Shown here in pieces: positions 25,492 to 34,688 of a stretch of 41,850 bases of DNA. The stretch comes from Rhizobium alarense (GTDB lineage Bacteria; Pseudomonadota; Alphaproteobacteria; Rhizobiales; Rhizobiaceae), in the NCBI RefSeq assembly GCF_021555155.1, contig NZ_JAKGBU010000034.1:1-41850 (forward strand), given 5' to 3'. A program made the position numbers and the translations under genes. Numbering within the stretch: the first letter of the stretch is position 1; the number at the start of each line of letters is the position of its first letter. The notes under the pieces are model-generated. The model was given only the letters and a program-made list of their open reading frames with translations, did no database searches and had not been told where the DNA came from.

Positions 25492-26570
25492 TCCCCGTCG
25501 GCAAAGGAGAAGCCGGCGCCGAGGCCGACGGCGCCGCCGTAGTCCCGGTTGAGCCGCTCAAGCAGGTCGTTCGTGTTGAGCACGAGATAGTCGAGTTTCG
25601 CCTGGCCATCCGGCGTATCGACGAACTGCTCCACAGGACTGTCGATCGAGCGGGCCATGCGAATGATCGATCGTTCGAGGAACTCGATCGAGCCGGCGAG
25701 CGAGCGAGCGTCCTCGTCGAGAAGCTCGGCCATGCCGGCAGCCTGCCACAGGTCGCGGATGCCTTCCACATTGCCGGCAATGCTCGGGAACGTGTTGGCC
25801 GAGCGCCAGTAGATCGCCGATTTCGGCCGGGTGCGTTCGCCCGGGCCGGGATAGAAGGCACGCAGCCGCTGGTCCTTCACCGCTTCGACCCCGTGCACCA
25901 GAATGCCGAGCAGGCCGGCAACGGCTTCGCCGTCGTCGCGGTAGACCGGATTGTCGGGGCCGGGATGCTTCCACGCGGATTGGACGCCGTCCGGCTGCTC
26001 CCAGGCGGCGGAGAGTTCGCCGGCCACGACGTCGAGATTGCCCGCGACGGCCGCGCCGTAGCGGCAGCGGAAGCCGGCGGCATCCTGCACGAGCGTCTCG
26101 GAGCCGGTGCCGAACAGCACGAACTCCAGCGCGCCCAATCCCTGCATGGCGACACTTTTTCCCTTGAGGTTCGCGGCGACGGTGGCGCTTTCATCCGGCT
26201 TGGCGAGCAGGGCCTGCACCTGCTTCAGTCCCGTTCCTTTCCTGTCCGGGTAAAACAGGAAACGCTCGAACCGGTTCGCCTCGAGCGCGGGTCCGACGCG
26301 GACGATCTCGATATGCGACCAGCGCGCGACGACCGCGTCGAAGCCGTTTCGCGCGGCTTCGAGGGTCGCATCCGATGGCGTCACGCAAAGAGCCTGCATC
26401 GCATTGCCGAGGCCGGCGGTCGCCGTCTTCAGGTCGCGGTAGCCGGGCCGGATGAAGCCGTCGACGGCGCGCTCCAGGACCTTCGGGATGGCGGCCTGGT
26501 TCAGGGCGGCCGCGGGTGCGGCGAAGCCGAGGGCGCCGGCAAGGACGGCGATGGCGGGGAAGGGGCGCAT
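25488..26570 (-). CDS. Imelysin-family protein lacking the GxHxxE histidine
   Basis: This 360-aa protein from the ATG at 26570 has a signal peptide ('AIAVLAGALGFAAPAAALNQ'). It has the imelysin/peptidase M75 fold, with two repeated helical halves. The family motif G-x-H-x-x-E is altered: residues 144-150 read GLGALEF, so a glycine (146) replaces the metal-binding histidine, while the glutamate stays. The first imelysin of this operon keeps GYHAIEF. The protein may be a structural or regulatory partner, or bind a different ligand (inference). It shares one base with the diheme oxidoreductase stop and overlaps the DUF1513 start. Confidence 0.85.
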   Translation of the reverse strand: MRPFPAIAVLAGALGFAAPAAALNQAAIPKVLERAVDGFIRPGYRDLKTATAGLGNAMQALCVTPSDATLEAARNGFDAVVARWSHIEIVRVGPALEANRFERFLFYPDRKGTGLKQVQALLAKPDESATVAANLKGKSVAMQGLGALEFVLFGTGSETLVQDAAGFRCRYGAAVAGNLDVVAGELSAAWEQPDGVQSAWKHPGPDNPVYRDDGEAVAGLLGILVHGVEAVKDQRLRAFYPGPGERTRPKSAIYWRSANTFPSIAGNVEGIRDLWQAAGMAELLDEDARSLAGSIEFLERSIIRMARSIDSPVEQFVDTPDGQAKLDYLVLNTNDLLERLNRDYGGAVGLGAGFSFADGD

Positions 26571-28111
26571 CAGAGAGACTCCAGAAAGGCGACGAGGGCG
26601 TCGCGGTCGGCTTTTTCCATGGCGGCGAATCGGTCTCGGGCGGTCTCGGCTTCGCCGCCGTGCCAAAGGATGGCCTCGGTCAGGTCGCGGGCCCGGCCGT
26701 CATGCAGGAAGAACGTATGCCCGCTCACCGTCTTGGTGAGCCCGATCCCCCAGAGCGGCGGCGTCCGCCACTCCTTGCCGGACGCGGCCCCCACCTGCTG
26801 GCCGTCCGCGAGCCCGTCCCCCATGTCATGCAGCAGGAAGTCGGAATAGGGCCAGATGAGCTGGAAGGCATGCGCCCTGTTGCCGGCATCGCGCCGGGTG
26901 ACGAATTTCGGCGTGTGGCAGGCGGCGCATCCCGCCTCGTAGAACAGTTTCTTGCCGGCGAGCGTTTCGGGGAAGCTCGCCTTGCGGCGGGCCGGAACCG
27001 CCAAGTTTTCGGCGTAGAAGGTCACGAGATCAAGAACCGGCTCCGGCGCTTCCGTGTCGCCGAGCCGCGGCTGGACGCCCACGGGCAAGGCGAGACAGGC
27101 CTGCTGCCGATCCGTGCAGTCGCCATGGCTGCGGTCTGCCTCCGGCGTGGAGATGCCGATGTCGCCGGCAAACGCCTCTGCGCTCTGCTGCCGCACGGTC
27201 ACGTTCTGTGCCTTCCAGCCGAAGCGGGCGAGCGCGAGCCTGCCTGTCGCGGGGTCGCGGGCCGTGCCCGGTCGGCCGCTGATCCCGTCGCCGTTCGTGT
27301 CCGCCGGGTCGGCCAGGGCCAGAATATCCGCCTCGTGAATCGCCTGGATCAGGCCGAGGCCGATCATCGGCTGGGTGACGCGCGGCGACAGCGTGGTCGT
27401 CGGATCGAGATCGCCGTAGGCGAGATCCGCCACCGAATAGGCCGGGCGCCGCAGCGACACGACGTCCCCGCCCGCGAGGGTACGGCTTTCCTCGGTGTAA
27501 GCGATGGCCATGCGCCCTTCGGCGGCGAGGCCCGGCACCGCCAGATCCTGCAATTGTCCGCCATAGACCGGGTCCGGCAGGCTGGCGATCTCGAAGGCGG
27601 CGAGGCGGGCTCTCTCCGCGTCGTCTGCCGGCGGACGGGCGAGCCGCAGGAACATGGACGTCGCGTCGCGCGCTCCTTCCGGCGGATGGCCCCGGCCGTC
27701 CTTCAGATGGCAGCTCTGGCAGGCGCGCGCGTTGAAGAGCGGCCCAAGTCCGTCCGAGGCCTGCGTGGAGGAGGGGGAGGAGACCCAGAGCTTCCGGAAC
27801 AGCGCGTTCCCGAGCTTGAACGTCTCCTCTTCCTTGAAGGTCAGATTGGCGGAAAAATGCGAGAAACTGTCGGCATTGGTTGCGGCGATCGACGTTGCGC
27901 CGCCGCCCGACATCGCCTCGTACGGCTCGGCCTTGGTAAAGTCGCGCGTCGGTGCGATGACGGAGAGGACGCGGCTGCGGTCGTTGCCGGAAAGGTCGGT
28001 TCGCTCGCCGGAATGCACCCCCGCGACGGGATCACCAGCGACCGACACGGCCGCTGCGGCCAAAAGAACTGCGGCCGCGGCAAACCCTCTGAACGTCGAT
28101 ATGCCCGTCAT
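26570..28111 (-). CDS. Diheme c-type cytochrome oxidoreductase (DUF1111)
   Basis: This 513-aa exported protein has two covalent heme-binding motifs, CQSCH (residues 131-135) and CAACH (395-399), as in the DUF1111/CcpA-related family. 'HDMGDGLADG' and 'WRTPPLWGIGLT' are family markers near the C-terminus. The large middle part contains 'DTNGDGISGRPG', an EF-hand-like loop that probably binds calcium. It likely oxidises or reduces iron or a periplasmic substrate. It is the second gene of the iron cluster, 44 bp after the first imelysin. Confidence 0.92.
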   Translation of the reverse strand: MTGISTFRGFAAAAVLLAAAAVSVAGDPVAGVHSGERTDLSGNDRSRVLSVIAPTRDFTKAEPYEAMSGGGATSIAATNADSFSHFSANLTFKEEETFKLGNALFRKLWVSSPSSTQASDGLGPLFNARACQSCHLKDGRGHPPEGARDATSMFLRLARPPADDAERARLAAFEIASLPDPVYGGQLQDLAVPGLAAEGRMAIAYTEESRTLAGGDVVSLRRPAYSVADLAYGDLDPTTTLSPRVTQPMIGLGLIQAIHEADILALADPADTNGDGISGRPGTARDPATGRLALARFGWKAQNVTVRQQSAEAFAGDIGISTPEADRSHGDCTDRQQACLALPVGVQPRLGDTEAPEPVLDLVTFYAENLAVPARRKASFPETLAGKKLFYEAGCAACHTPKFVTRRDAGNRAHAFQLIWPYSDFLLHDMGDGLADGQQVGAASGKEWRTPPLWGIGLTKTVSGHTFFLHDGRARDLTEAILWHGGEAETARDRFAAMEKADRDALVAFLESL

Positions 28112-28155
28112 GGAAATCGGGCCGCCCGTGGATGCGGGCGGCCCGCCTTCGTCTG

Positions 28156-29436
28156 TTATTGGAAGACGGCGTTAGGATTATCCAGGCTGTCGGATCCTTC
28201 AAGCTCGATCGTGCCGAGATCGAGAGACGAAATGACGCGCTCGATCGTCTTCGTCTGATCGATGAGCCCGTCGATCGCGGCCTGGACCGCGGCATTGCCC
28301 TCCGCGTTGCCTTCGCCGATCATCTGGTCGTAGGCCTCGGTTGTCTCGGCGCGCTTCGCCATTGTCTGCATCGCCTCGACGGTCGTGGCCAGCTTCGCCT
28401 TCATTTCGTCGTCGAGCGCCTTGTCCTTCTCCGCGACGAGTTCGGAGAGCGACGGGCCGGAAAGCTTGGTGCCGTCCGGTCGCGTGTATTCGCCCGTATA
28501 GACCGTCTGGATGCCGACGGCGTCGTAGAGATGCGAATTGTGCGTGTTGTCGGAGAAGCAGTCGTGCTCCTCTTCTGGATCATGCAGCAGCAGGCCGAGC
28601 TTCATGCGCTCGCCGGCGAGCTCCCCGTAGGAGAGCGAACCCATGCCGGTCAGCATCGCCGAGAGGCCGGCCTTCGGGTCGGCCGTGACGGTCTTCGCGG
28701 CATCGCCCTCCGGGGCCCAGGCGGCGACCATCTCTTCGAGGTCGGTCACGAGCAGCAACGAAGCGGCCTTGAGATAGGCGGCGCGGCGGTCGCAATTGCC
28801 GCTGGTGCAATTCTTCGTGTCGAAGTCGGTGGCCGGGCGGTTGCCGGCGCCGGCGCCGGTTCCGTTCAGGTCCTGGCCCCAGAGCAGGAACTCGATGGCG
28901 TGATAGCCGGTCGCGACGTTCGCCTCGACGCCGCCAGCCTCCTGCAGGGAGCCGGCGATCAGCTCGGGCGTGATCGCCGTCGCATCCACGTCCTTGCCAT
29001 CGACCTTGAGGGTCGGATTGGCGATGACATTGGCGGTGAAGAGCGCGTTTTCGTCGCTTTCCGTACCGTAGCTCGGGTCGACATAGTCGATCAGCCCCTC
29101 GTCGAGCGGCCAGGCATTCACCTTGCCTTCCCAGTCGTCCACGGCGGCGTTGCCGAAGCGATAGGCCTCCGTCTGCTGGTAGGGAACGCGGGCCTTGAGC
29201 CACGCTGCGCGCGCTGCCTTCAGCGTCTCGTCGGTGGGGGTGGCGATCAGCGCGTCGATGGCGACGCCGAGGTCCTTCGCGGCGGCAAGCGAGTCGGAAA
29301 ACTTCGCATGCGCGATCTCTGCATAGTGCGTCACGATCGCGGCCGGGTCGGCCGCCGCATGGGCGGTCGAGACCGAAAGGCTGGAGGCGGCCGCAAGCAA
29401 AGCGACGGCTGCGGTACGAATAAGGGCGGTTTTCAT
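28156..29436 (-). CDS. Imelysin family protein (peptidase M75, iron-regulated) with intact GxHxxE motif
   Basis: This 426-aa exported protein has a signal peptide ending 'SVSTAHAA'. 'ARVPYQQTEAYRFG', 'VNAWPLDEGLIDYVD' and 'GYHAIEFLLWGQDLNG' (G177, H179, E182) are the imelysin signatures. The second half carries 'SYGELAGERMKLGLLLHDPEEEHDCFSDNTH'. The family is iron-regulated, extracytoplasmic and probably binds iron or heme rather than acting as a protease. It is the first gene of the operon leading to the diheme oxidoreductase, the second imelysin-like protein and DUF1513. Confidence 0.92.
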   Translation of the reverse strand: MKTALIRTAAVALLAAASSLSVSTAHAAADPAAIVTHYAEIAHAKFSDSLAAAKDLGVAIDALIATPTDETLKAARAAWLKARVPYQQTEAYRFGNAAVDDWEGKVNAWPLDEGLIDYVDPSYGTESDENALFTANVIANPTLKVDGKDVDATAITPELIAGSLQEAGGVEANVATGYHAIEFLLWGQDLNGTGAGAGNRPATDFDTKNCTSGNCDRRAAYLKAASLLLVTDLEEMVAAWAPEGDAAKTVTADPKAGLSAMLTGMGSLSYGELAGERMKLGLLLHDPEEEHDCFSDNTHNSHLYDAVGIQTVYTGEYTRPDGTKLSGPSLSELVAEKDKALDDEMKAKLATTVEAMQTMAKRAETTEAYDQMIGEGNAEGNAAVQAAIDGLIDQTKTIERVISSLDLGTIELEGSDSLDNPNAVFQ

Positions 29437-29587
29437 GGCGTCTCCTGGTGTCCCGTTCAGGTCCTGCCGATCCGGCTGCCCTCTCCAGGGGACGTATCGC
29501 CGGACGCTTCTTCGGGCGGCGGCCGTGAGGCAGCCGCTCGGGCGCCACTGTCATGACGCAATTTAAAAATGGTGTCAAAGAGTATAG

Positions 29588-29604
29588 TTTAGAAAGATTT
29601 GAAG
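29588..29604. promoter_or_regulatory. ICE-like half site upstream of the imelysin operon
   Basis: TTTAGAA (29588-29594) matches one arm of the iron-control element; the second arm, TTTGAAG (29598-29604), matches only about four of seven positions. It lies about 150 bp upstream of the first imelysin and adjoins a TATACT hexamer on the minus strand. The half site is seen; iron regulation is inferred from family behaviour. Confidence 0.3.
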
Positions 29605-29689
29605 GAAGCAGCCCGCCCCGCAGGGCATTTCGGTCGGATCGCGTCGAAACACCCCGACCCGCCGACCGCGCCGCTGCCGGGCGACCTTC

Positions 29690-30979
29690 CTAAGCGGCCC
29701 GCCCCATCACGCAGAAGAAGAAGCCGTCCGTATCGGTCGAGGCGGGCGTCAGCGTGACCGTCTTCATGTCCGCCGACCATGGCTGCGGCTTGTCGGTGCC
29801 GAAAAGGTCCTGCCAGACCTCGGCGGCGGACAGGATCTCGAATTCCGGATGGTCGTCGCAGAAGCCGTAGACCTGGTTCTCGTTTTCTTCCGGCAGGACG
29901 GAGCACGTGACGTAGACAAGATAGCCGCCGGGCCGCACGAAGGTGGCAGCACTGGCGAGCGCCTGCTGCTGCTGCGCGAGGCGCTCCTCGAGGTTCTTTT
30001 CCGTGAGCCGCCACTTGGTATCGGGCCGCCGCCGCCACGTGCCGGTGCCGGTGCAAGGCGCATCCACCAGGACGCGGTCGAAGCGGCCGGCGAGCGGTGC
30101 GAGGCTGGCGATGCTCTCGTGCACCTGCACGTTGCGGGTTCCCGCCCGCTTCAGCCGTTCGATGATCGGGGCGAGCCGCTTGCGGTCGGTATCATAGGCG
30201 TGCACTTGGCCCTTGTTGTTCATCGCGGCCGCCATTGCAAGCGTCTTGCCGCCGCCGCCCGCGCAGAAGTCGAGAATCTGTTCGCCCTCCTGCGCGAAGA
30301 CGAGATCGGCGACGACCTGCGAGCCTTCGTCCTGCACCTCGAACCAGCCCTTCTGGAAGGAGAGTTCGGCGGTGACGTTCGGAAGCCGCGAGGCGCCTTC
30401 GCCGGCGGGAATGCGGATTCCGAAACGCGAGAGCTTCGTCGGTTCCGCGCCGGCGCGCTCGAGTGCCTTCAGAACCTTGTCGCGATTGGCCTTCAGCGTG
30501 TTGACACGAAGGTCGAGTGTCGGCCGTCCGGCAAGCGAGCGCGCCTCCTGAAGCCAGTCGTCGGAAAAATTCTGCTCGAACGAGGGCTGCACCCATTCCG
30601 GGATGTCGCCTTGTACATGCAGGGGCGCCGCGGCAAGATCCCGTGCCGCAAATGCGGCAAGCGTCCCGGCCGGCGGCGGTGCGGGGGCGAAGCGGTCACC
30701 CTCGAATTCCGTGGCGAGCGTTTCGGGGCTGAAGCCCCACTGGCGCAGCATGACGGCATATCCGAGCGCCGCGGCGCTGTCGTCGTCCATCAGGAAGGCA
30801 TGCGACAGCTTCATGCGCAGCGCGTCGTAGACGATGTTGCCGATCGCCGCCCGATCGCCGGACCCGGCGAACCGGTGGGAGAGACCCCAGTCCTTCAGCG
30901 CGTCGGCGACGGGACGCCTGCGTGCCTCGATATCCGCCAGAACTTCGATCGCTCCACTGAGCCGGCCACCCAATCGCAT
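29690..30979 (-). CDS. RsmB/NOP-family RNA (cytosine-5) methyltransferase
   Basis: The protein has 429 aa from 'MRLGGRLSG' (ATG at 30979, GGAG upstream). An N-terminal NusB-like region is followed by the SAM-binding Rossmann fold ('ILDFCAGGGGKTLAMAA'). The two catalytic cysteines lie in 'DAPCTGTGTWRRRPD' and 'VTCSVLPEENE'. These enzymes methylate C5 of cytosine in 16S rRNA (m5C967 in RsmB) or tRNA; the exact target is not settled. The gene stands alone between the RlpA-like gene and the imelysin cluster, facing the same way. Confidence 0.9.
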   Translation of the reverse strand: MRLGGRLSGAIEVLADIEARRRPVADALKDWGLSHRFAGSGDRAAIGNIVYDALRMKLSHAFLMDDDSAAALGYAVMLRQWGFSPETLATEFEGDRFAPAPPPAGTLAAFAARDLAAAPLHVQGDIPEWVQPSFEQNFSDDWLQEARSLAGRPTLDLRVNTLKANRDKVLKALERAGAEPTKLSRFGIRIPAGEGASRLPNVTAELSFQKGWFEVQDEGSQVVADLVFAQEGEQILDFCAGGGGKTLAMAAAMNNKGQVHAYDTDRKRLAPIIERLKRAGTRNVQVHESIASLAPLAGRFDRVLVDAPCTGTGTWRRRPDTKWRLTEKNLEERLAQQQQALASAATFVRPGGYLVYVTCSVLPEENENQVYGFCDDHPEFEILSAAEVWQDLFGTDKPQPWSADMKTVTLTPASTDTDGFFFCVMGRAA

Positions 30980-31043
30980 ACTCTTACTCCGTTTGCGCCG
31001 TGGTAGCGGCGATGGCCGGCAAGAGCAAGATGCCTGCGGCTGG

Positions 31044-31412
31044 TCAGCCGACGATCTGGTAGCAGACCTTGGCATGGCCGGAGCGGACCATACCGATATG
31101 CGAGGCGGCTGCCCTGGAAAGATCGAGCACGCGGCCGCGAATGAACGGGCCGCGGTCGTTGATGCGGACCACGACGCTCTTGCCGTTGCGCGCATTCGTC
31201 ACCCTCACCTTCGTGCCGAAGCGCAGGCTGCGATGCGCCGCGGTCATGAGGGTGGGGTTCATGCGCTCGCCGGAGGCGGTACGCGAGGTGAGGGCGTACC
31301 AGGACGCACGACCGCAGCCGTCCGCTGCAGCATTTGCATCGTCAGCGATGGCAATTCCGCCGGCGATTGCAATAACGGCAGCGAGTGCCGCAGAACAGAT
31401 TTTCGATGACAT
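31044..31412 (-). CDS. RlpA-like septal/cell-wall double-psi beta-barrel protein
   Basis: This 122-aa exported protein has a signal peptide ending 'DDANAAADG'. The DPBB domain has '[18 protein letters not shown]', '[17 protein letters not shown]' and '[18 protein letters not shown]', the RlpA core. RlpA proteins bind glycan strands lacking peptides and some cleave them. The C-terminal SPOR domain usual for RlpA is absent, so this is a minimal DPBB version. The start has no close Shine-Dalgarno; AAAGGG lies 11 bases upstream inside a stable stem. The leader is unusually long and structured. Confidence 0.85.
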   Translation of the reverse strand: MSSKICSAALAAVIAIAGGIAIADDANAAADGCGRASWYALTSRTASGERMNPTLMTAAHRSLRFGTKVRVTNARNGKSVVVRINDRGPFIRGRVLDLSRAAASHIGMVRSGHAKVCYQIVG

Positions 31413-31781
31413 AGATCAATCGGCCCTTTGTGGTCGAACGTCGTTTTTCTTGATTTCAAAGGGCCGTATTGGGGTGAAAAGTGGCAAAAAAGTGCCTCAA
31501 CCGATCACCATATCTGGTGGGTCGCGCAAACATATGCTGTTTCCGTGAACGGATTGACTGAGGGAGCCGGCGTCGAGGCGCGGAAAAATTCTTTCGAATC
31601 AACCGGTAAGCCAGTTTTGCGAAAAGTGAGCAAAATTCGATGTCGCCAGGCCAATTGTGAGGAAAATTATATCACGACGAGCGTAGAATCCGCGCGTTTT
31701 CCGGCCTGATTTTAAGAAGGCTTTCGTTAAAGTTGCATCTTTTCTGCGAAGGAGGTCGCGAAACGCGGGTGTGCGGCGGGG
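31413..31781 (-). promoter_or_regulatory. Long A/T-rich structured leader and promoter region of the RlpA-like gene
   Basis: This 369-bp region holds no convincing gene and is visibly richer in A/T than its flanks. On the minus strand an extended -10 element (TGATATAAT, 31674 to 31666) would start transcription near 31659, giving a leader of about 247 nt. It contains several short hairpins (for example CACCA/TGGTG near 31508-31520, and GTTTTGC/GCAAAAT near 31614-31636) and the long inverted repeat listed next. No -35 match was found. Confidence 0.45.
31421..31466 (-). promoter_or_regulatory. Inverted repeat sequestering the Shine-Dalgarno of the RlpA-like gene
   Basis: CGGCCCTTTG (31421-31430) and CAAAGGGCCG (31457-31466) form a perfect 10-bp stem around 26 nt. 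On the minus-strand mRNA the arm nearer the gene contains AAAGGG, the best available ribosome site, 11 nt before the ATG at 31412. Pairing would hide it, so the hairpin may control translation. Confidence 0.5.
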
Positions 31782-32657
31782 TCAGCCGCGCCAGATGCCG
31801 CTTTTCCAGAGCTGTTCCAGCGACTGTCGATAGTCCGGATAGCGGAAGCGGAAACCGAGGTCACGGATCTTCCTGTTGGAGACGCGCTTGTTCTCGCCCC
31901 AGAAGGAGCGGGCCATCGGAGAGAGTTCCGCCATCTCAAAGGGGATTTCCGGCGGCATGTCCGCACCCATCAGCGCGGCAGCCTCGGCGACCACATCCTG
32001 TGGGGGGCCGGGCTCGTGATCGGTGATGTTGAAGATGCCGCCGAGCTTGCGTTCGGCGAGAAAGACGGCAGCCGATCCGATGTCCTCGACGCGGATGCGA
32101 TTGAAGACCTGGCCATCCTTGATGAGTCGTCGCGCCGTGCCGGCAGCGATGTTACAGAAGGCGTTGCGGCCCGGACCGTAGATACCCGAAAGGCGCAGAA
32201 CGGCAACGGGCAGACCCTGCGCCCGACCCCAGTCGAGCCATCGCCTCTCCGCGTCCACCCGTTCGACCGAGCGGGACGAAACGGGGTGAAGCTCAGCCGT
32301 CTCGTCGACCCAGTTTCCCTTGTGGTCGCCGTAGACGCCGACGGTCGAGAGATAGGCCGCCCATCGCAGTGCCGGAAACAGCGTCTCGAGCCGCGGCGCC
32401 TCGTCGCGGAACATCGGATCGCCGAGGGCGCCGGGCGCAATCGACTGGACGAGGTGGGTGGTAGCGGCCATCGCCTTCTCGACCTCGGCGGAAAGGGTCT
32501 CGCCGTCGTAAAGCAGCGGCGTGATGCCGAGCCCGGCAAGCTGGTCCGCCTTCTCGGCCGAGCGGGTCGTGCCATAGACCGCCGCGCCCGTGTCCATGAA
32601 GGCCTTTGCGATGGCGCGCCCCGAAAAGCCCGCCCCCAGGATCAATAGCTGTTTCAT
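31782..32657 (-). CDS. NAD(P)-binding SDR/epimerase-like protein (YeeZ type)
   Basis: The protein has 291 aa. The N-terminal nucleotide-binding motif '[17 protein letters not shown]' and '[21 protein letters not shown]' place it in the extended SDR superfamily. '[14 protein letters not shown]' and '[16 protein letters not shown]' are also typical. The tyrosine/lysine active site of classical epimerases is not obvious after 'STVGVYG'. The substrate is unknown. Its ATG overlaps the queG stop codon by 4 nt (ATGA), so it probably belongs to an operon with queG and the GST gene. Confidence 0.82.
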   Translation of the reverse strand: MKQLLILGAGFSGRAIAKAFMDTGAAVYGTTRSAEKADQLAGLGITPLLYDGETLSAEVEKAMAATTHLVQSIAPGALGDPMFRDEAPRLETLFPALRWAAYLSTVGVYGDHKGNWVDETAELHPVSSRSVERVDAERRWLDWGRAQGLPVAVLRLSGIYGPGRNAFCNIAAGTARRLIKDGQVFNRIRVEDIGSAAVFLAERKLGGIFNITDHEPGPPQDVVAEAAALMGADMPPEIPFEMAELSPMARSFWGENKRVSNRKIRDLGFRFRYPDYRQSLEQLWKSGIWRG

Positions 32658-33817
32658 GCCAGTTCCGTTTCCGCCTGTCGGTATTCGTCGAGCACCGTCT
32701 GATCGCCTTCGTCGCGGGCCCCGCGCGCGAAGCGCCGGAAGGCCTCCACGGGCATGAGACGGGAGAGCGCCCAGACTGCCATCCCCCGTATCGTGGGGGA
32801 AGGGTCATGCGCAAGCGCTTGGCAACGGTCGACGAGCGTGACGTCGCCGGAGTTGCCGGCCGCGATCAGGACATTGCGGACGAACCGGTCCCTGCCGATG
32901 CGCTTGACGGGAGACCCTGAAAAGAGACTGCGGAAGGCCGCATCGTCGAGCGTCAGCAGGAAGGCGATCTCGGGCGCGCGCAGATCGTCGCGCGCCTTGA
33001 GCTTCATTTCCGAGGCGGCAGCGGCGAATTTGTTCCATGGACAGGCCGCGAGACAGTCGTCGCAGCCGTAGATGCGGTTGCCGATCAGCGGCCGCAGCGG
33101 GCGGTCGATCGGGCCCTTGTGTTCGATCGTGAGGTAGGAGATGCAGCGGCGGGCGTCGATCTTGTAGGGCGCCGGGAAGGCGGCTGTCGGGCAGGCGTCG
33201 AGGCAGGCGCGGCAGGAGCCGCAGTGGTCGCTGTCGGGCTCGTCGCAATCCAGTTCCGCCGTCGTGAAGAGGCTGCCGAGAAAGAGCCAGGAGCCGTAGT
33301 CGCGGCTGACCAGGTTGGTGTGCTTGCCCTGCCAGCCGAGACCGGCGCTCTGCGCGAGCGGCTTCTCCATAACGGGTGCGGTGTCGACGAAAACCTTGAC
33401 GTCCGCCCCGGCGCGGGCGGCGAAACGGGTCGCTACCTCCTTGAGCCGCCCCTTGATCAGATCATGATAGTCGCGGTTCTGGGCATAGACCGAGATCGCC
33501 GCGCGATCCCTCATCGCAAGGACCGTGCGCGGGTCGTGCTCCGGGCCGTAATTCATGCCGAAGAGCGCGATGGCGCGCACCTCGCTCCAGAGCGTGCGCG
33601 GATCCGCACGCCGGGCCTCGGTTTCGGCAAGCCAGTCCATCGTGCCGTGATAGCCGGCGTCGAGAAAGTCTGCGAGCCGCTGCGGCGCCTCCGGGATGGC
33701 ATCCGGCCGGGTGATGCGACAAAGATCGAAGCCCTTGCCAAGGGCCTCCGCGCGCAGGAAATCCGTCAGCCGGCGGCGGCGTTCCCTTTCCCGCGGCTCG
33801 TTCCTCCCGCAGGACAT
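32654..33817 (-). CDS. queG: Epoxyqueuosine reductase
   Basis: The protein has 387 aa from the ATG at 33817; the frame is open further upstream but unconserved there. Two [4Fe-4S] ferredoxin motifs are complete: cysteines 199, 202, 205, 209 ('[12 protein letters not shown]') and 252, 255, 259 ('[11 protein letters not shown]'). The proposed catalytic Asp145 lies in '[22 protein letters not shown]', and the N-terminal cobalamin-binding region precedes it. The C-terminus has HEAT-like helices. It performs the last step of queuosine synthesis in tRNA. It lies 8 bp after the GST gene. Confidence 0.95.
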   Translation of the reverse strand: MSCGRNEPRERERRRRLTDFLRAEALGKGFDLCRITRPDAIPEAPQRLADFLDAGYHGTMDWLAETEARRADPRTLWSEVRAIALFGMNYGPEHDPRTVLAMRDRAAISVYAQNRDYHDLIKGRLKEVATRFAARAGADVKVFVDTAPVMEKPLAQSAGLGWQGKHTNLVSRDYGSWLFLGSLFTTAELDCDEPDSDHCGSCRACLDACPTAAFPAPYKIDARRCISYLTIEHKGPIDRPLRPLIGNRIYGCDDCLAACPWNKFAAAASEMKLKARDDLRAPEIAFLLTLDDAAFRSLFSGSPVKRIGRDRFVRNVLIAAGNSGDVTLVDRCQALAHDPSPTIRGMAVWALSRLMPVEAFRRFARGARDEGDQTVLDEYRQAETELA

Positions 33818-33825
33818 GGCGACCC

Positions 33826-34518
33826 TCAGAAGTCCAGGTCGGCGTAGTGCGAGACCGGCGTTACGCCGCGCACCCGCTCGGCAAGCAGCGGACGGAAGGA
33901 CGGCCGTGACTTCAGCCGCTGGTACCAGTCCTTGGCCTGCGGCGCGTCCGCCCAGGCGATCTCCCCGAGATAGTCGAGGACGGAAACCGAGGCGGCCGCC
34001 GCGAGATCGGCATAGCTCAGGCGGTTTCCGGCGAGATAGGTCCGTGAACCGGCAAGCCAGGACAGATACTTCAGGTGCTGGCGGATGTTGGCGCGGGCGT
34101 TGCGCAGCACCTTGCTGTCCGGTGCACCGCCGCCCTGCTCGGCCGTCATCTGCAGCTTGAAGATCCGCTCGCGCACGAGCGGCCGGGTCACGTCCTGCTC
34201 GAGCTTCAGCAGGAACCACTCGACGAGGCGACGGATTTCGGCCCGCTGGAAGGGGTCTTCGGCGAGCAGCCGCTTGTCGCGCTTGAGCACGCCGTGCGTC
34301 TCGTCGAGATATTCGGATATCACGGTTGCGCCGCAAAGCGCCCTCATGCTGTCGTCGACGTAGACAGGCAAGGTGCCCGCCGGATTGAGTGCCAGGAAGT
34401 CGCGGCGGTTTTCCCACGGCTGCTCTTCGGCAAAGTCCGTCTGATAGCCGTATTCCGTCAGGATCAGCCGGACGAAGCGGGACGCGGAAGACATGGGATG
34501 ATGGTAAAGTATCGGCAT
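33826..34518 (-). CDS. Glutathione S-transferase family protein
   Basis: The protein has 230 aa from '[20 protein letters not shown]'; upstream codons to 34569 are unconserved. The thioredoxin-like N-terminal domain has '[16 protein letters not shown]' (cis-proline) and '[13 protein letters not shown]' (glutathione-contacting Ser/Glu region). The all-alpha domain contains '[24 protein letters not shown]'. The serine in 'PMSSASR' is the likely catalytic residue, as in zeta/beta-like GSTs. Its cytosolic detoxification role is inferred. It is the first gene of a GST-queG-SDR operon and is divergent from uppP. Confidence 0.88.
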   Translation of the reverse strand: MPILYHHPMSSASRFVRLILTEYGYQTDFAEEQPWENRRDFLALNPAGTLPVYVDDSMRALCGATVISEYLDETHGVLKRDKRLLAEDPFQRAEIRRLVEWFLLKLEQDVTRPLVRERIFKLQMTAEQGGGAPDSKVLRNARANIRQHLKYLSWLAGSRTYLAGNRLSYADLAAAASVSVLDYLGEIAWADAPQAKDWYQRLKSRPSFRPLLAERVRGVTPVSHYADLDF

Positions 34519-34638
34519 TTCAGGCTTTGCGGTTCTACTTGAGATGGCCCGGTGCAGACACGCGGGCATGGGAGTTTGGACTGTTCATCGCTCCGGTCAT
34601 GAAGCTATAGGAAGGTGATCGCGCAAACACAAGCGAAT

Positions 34639-34659
34639 CGGTGTCGGGCCGCGACACCG
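34639..34659. other. Hairpin in the uppP leader
   Basis: CGGTGTCG (34639-34646) pairs with CGACACCG (34652-34659), loop of five. It lies 30 bp before the uppP start, within the 170-bp divergent gap with the GST gene. It may affect expression; nothing else was recognised there. Confidence 0.3.
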
Positions 34660-34688
34660 TCCTTCCACCATTGCATCAGGGAATTTTC

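Noticed and set aside
26516-28258. 580-codon plus-strand frame opposite the diheme oxidoreductase
   Set aside because: The minus strand has two CxxCH heme motifs and a signal peptide; the plus frame is an Arg/Gly-rich shadow.
31428-31709. 93-codon plus-strand frame in the RlpA leader region
   Set aside because: No ribosome site, A/T-rich, crosses the inverted repeat; more likely non-coding leader.
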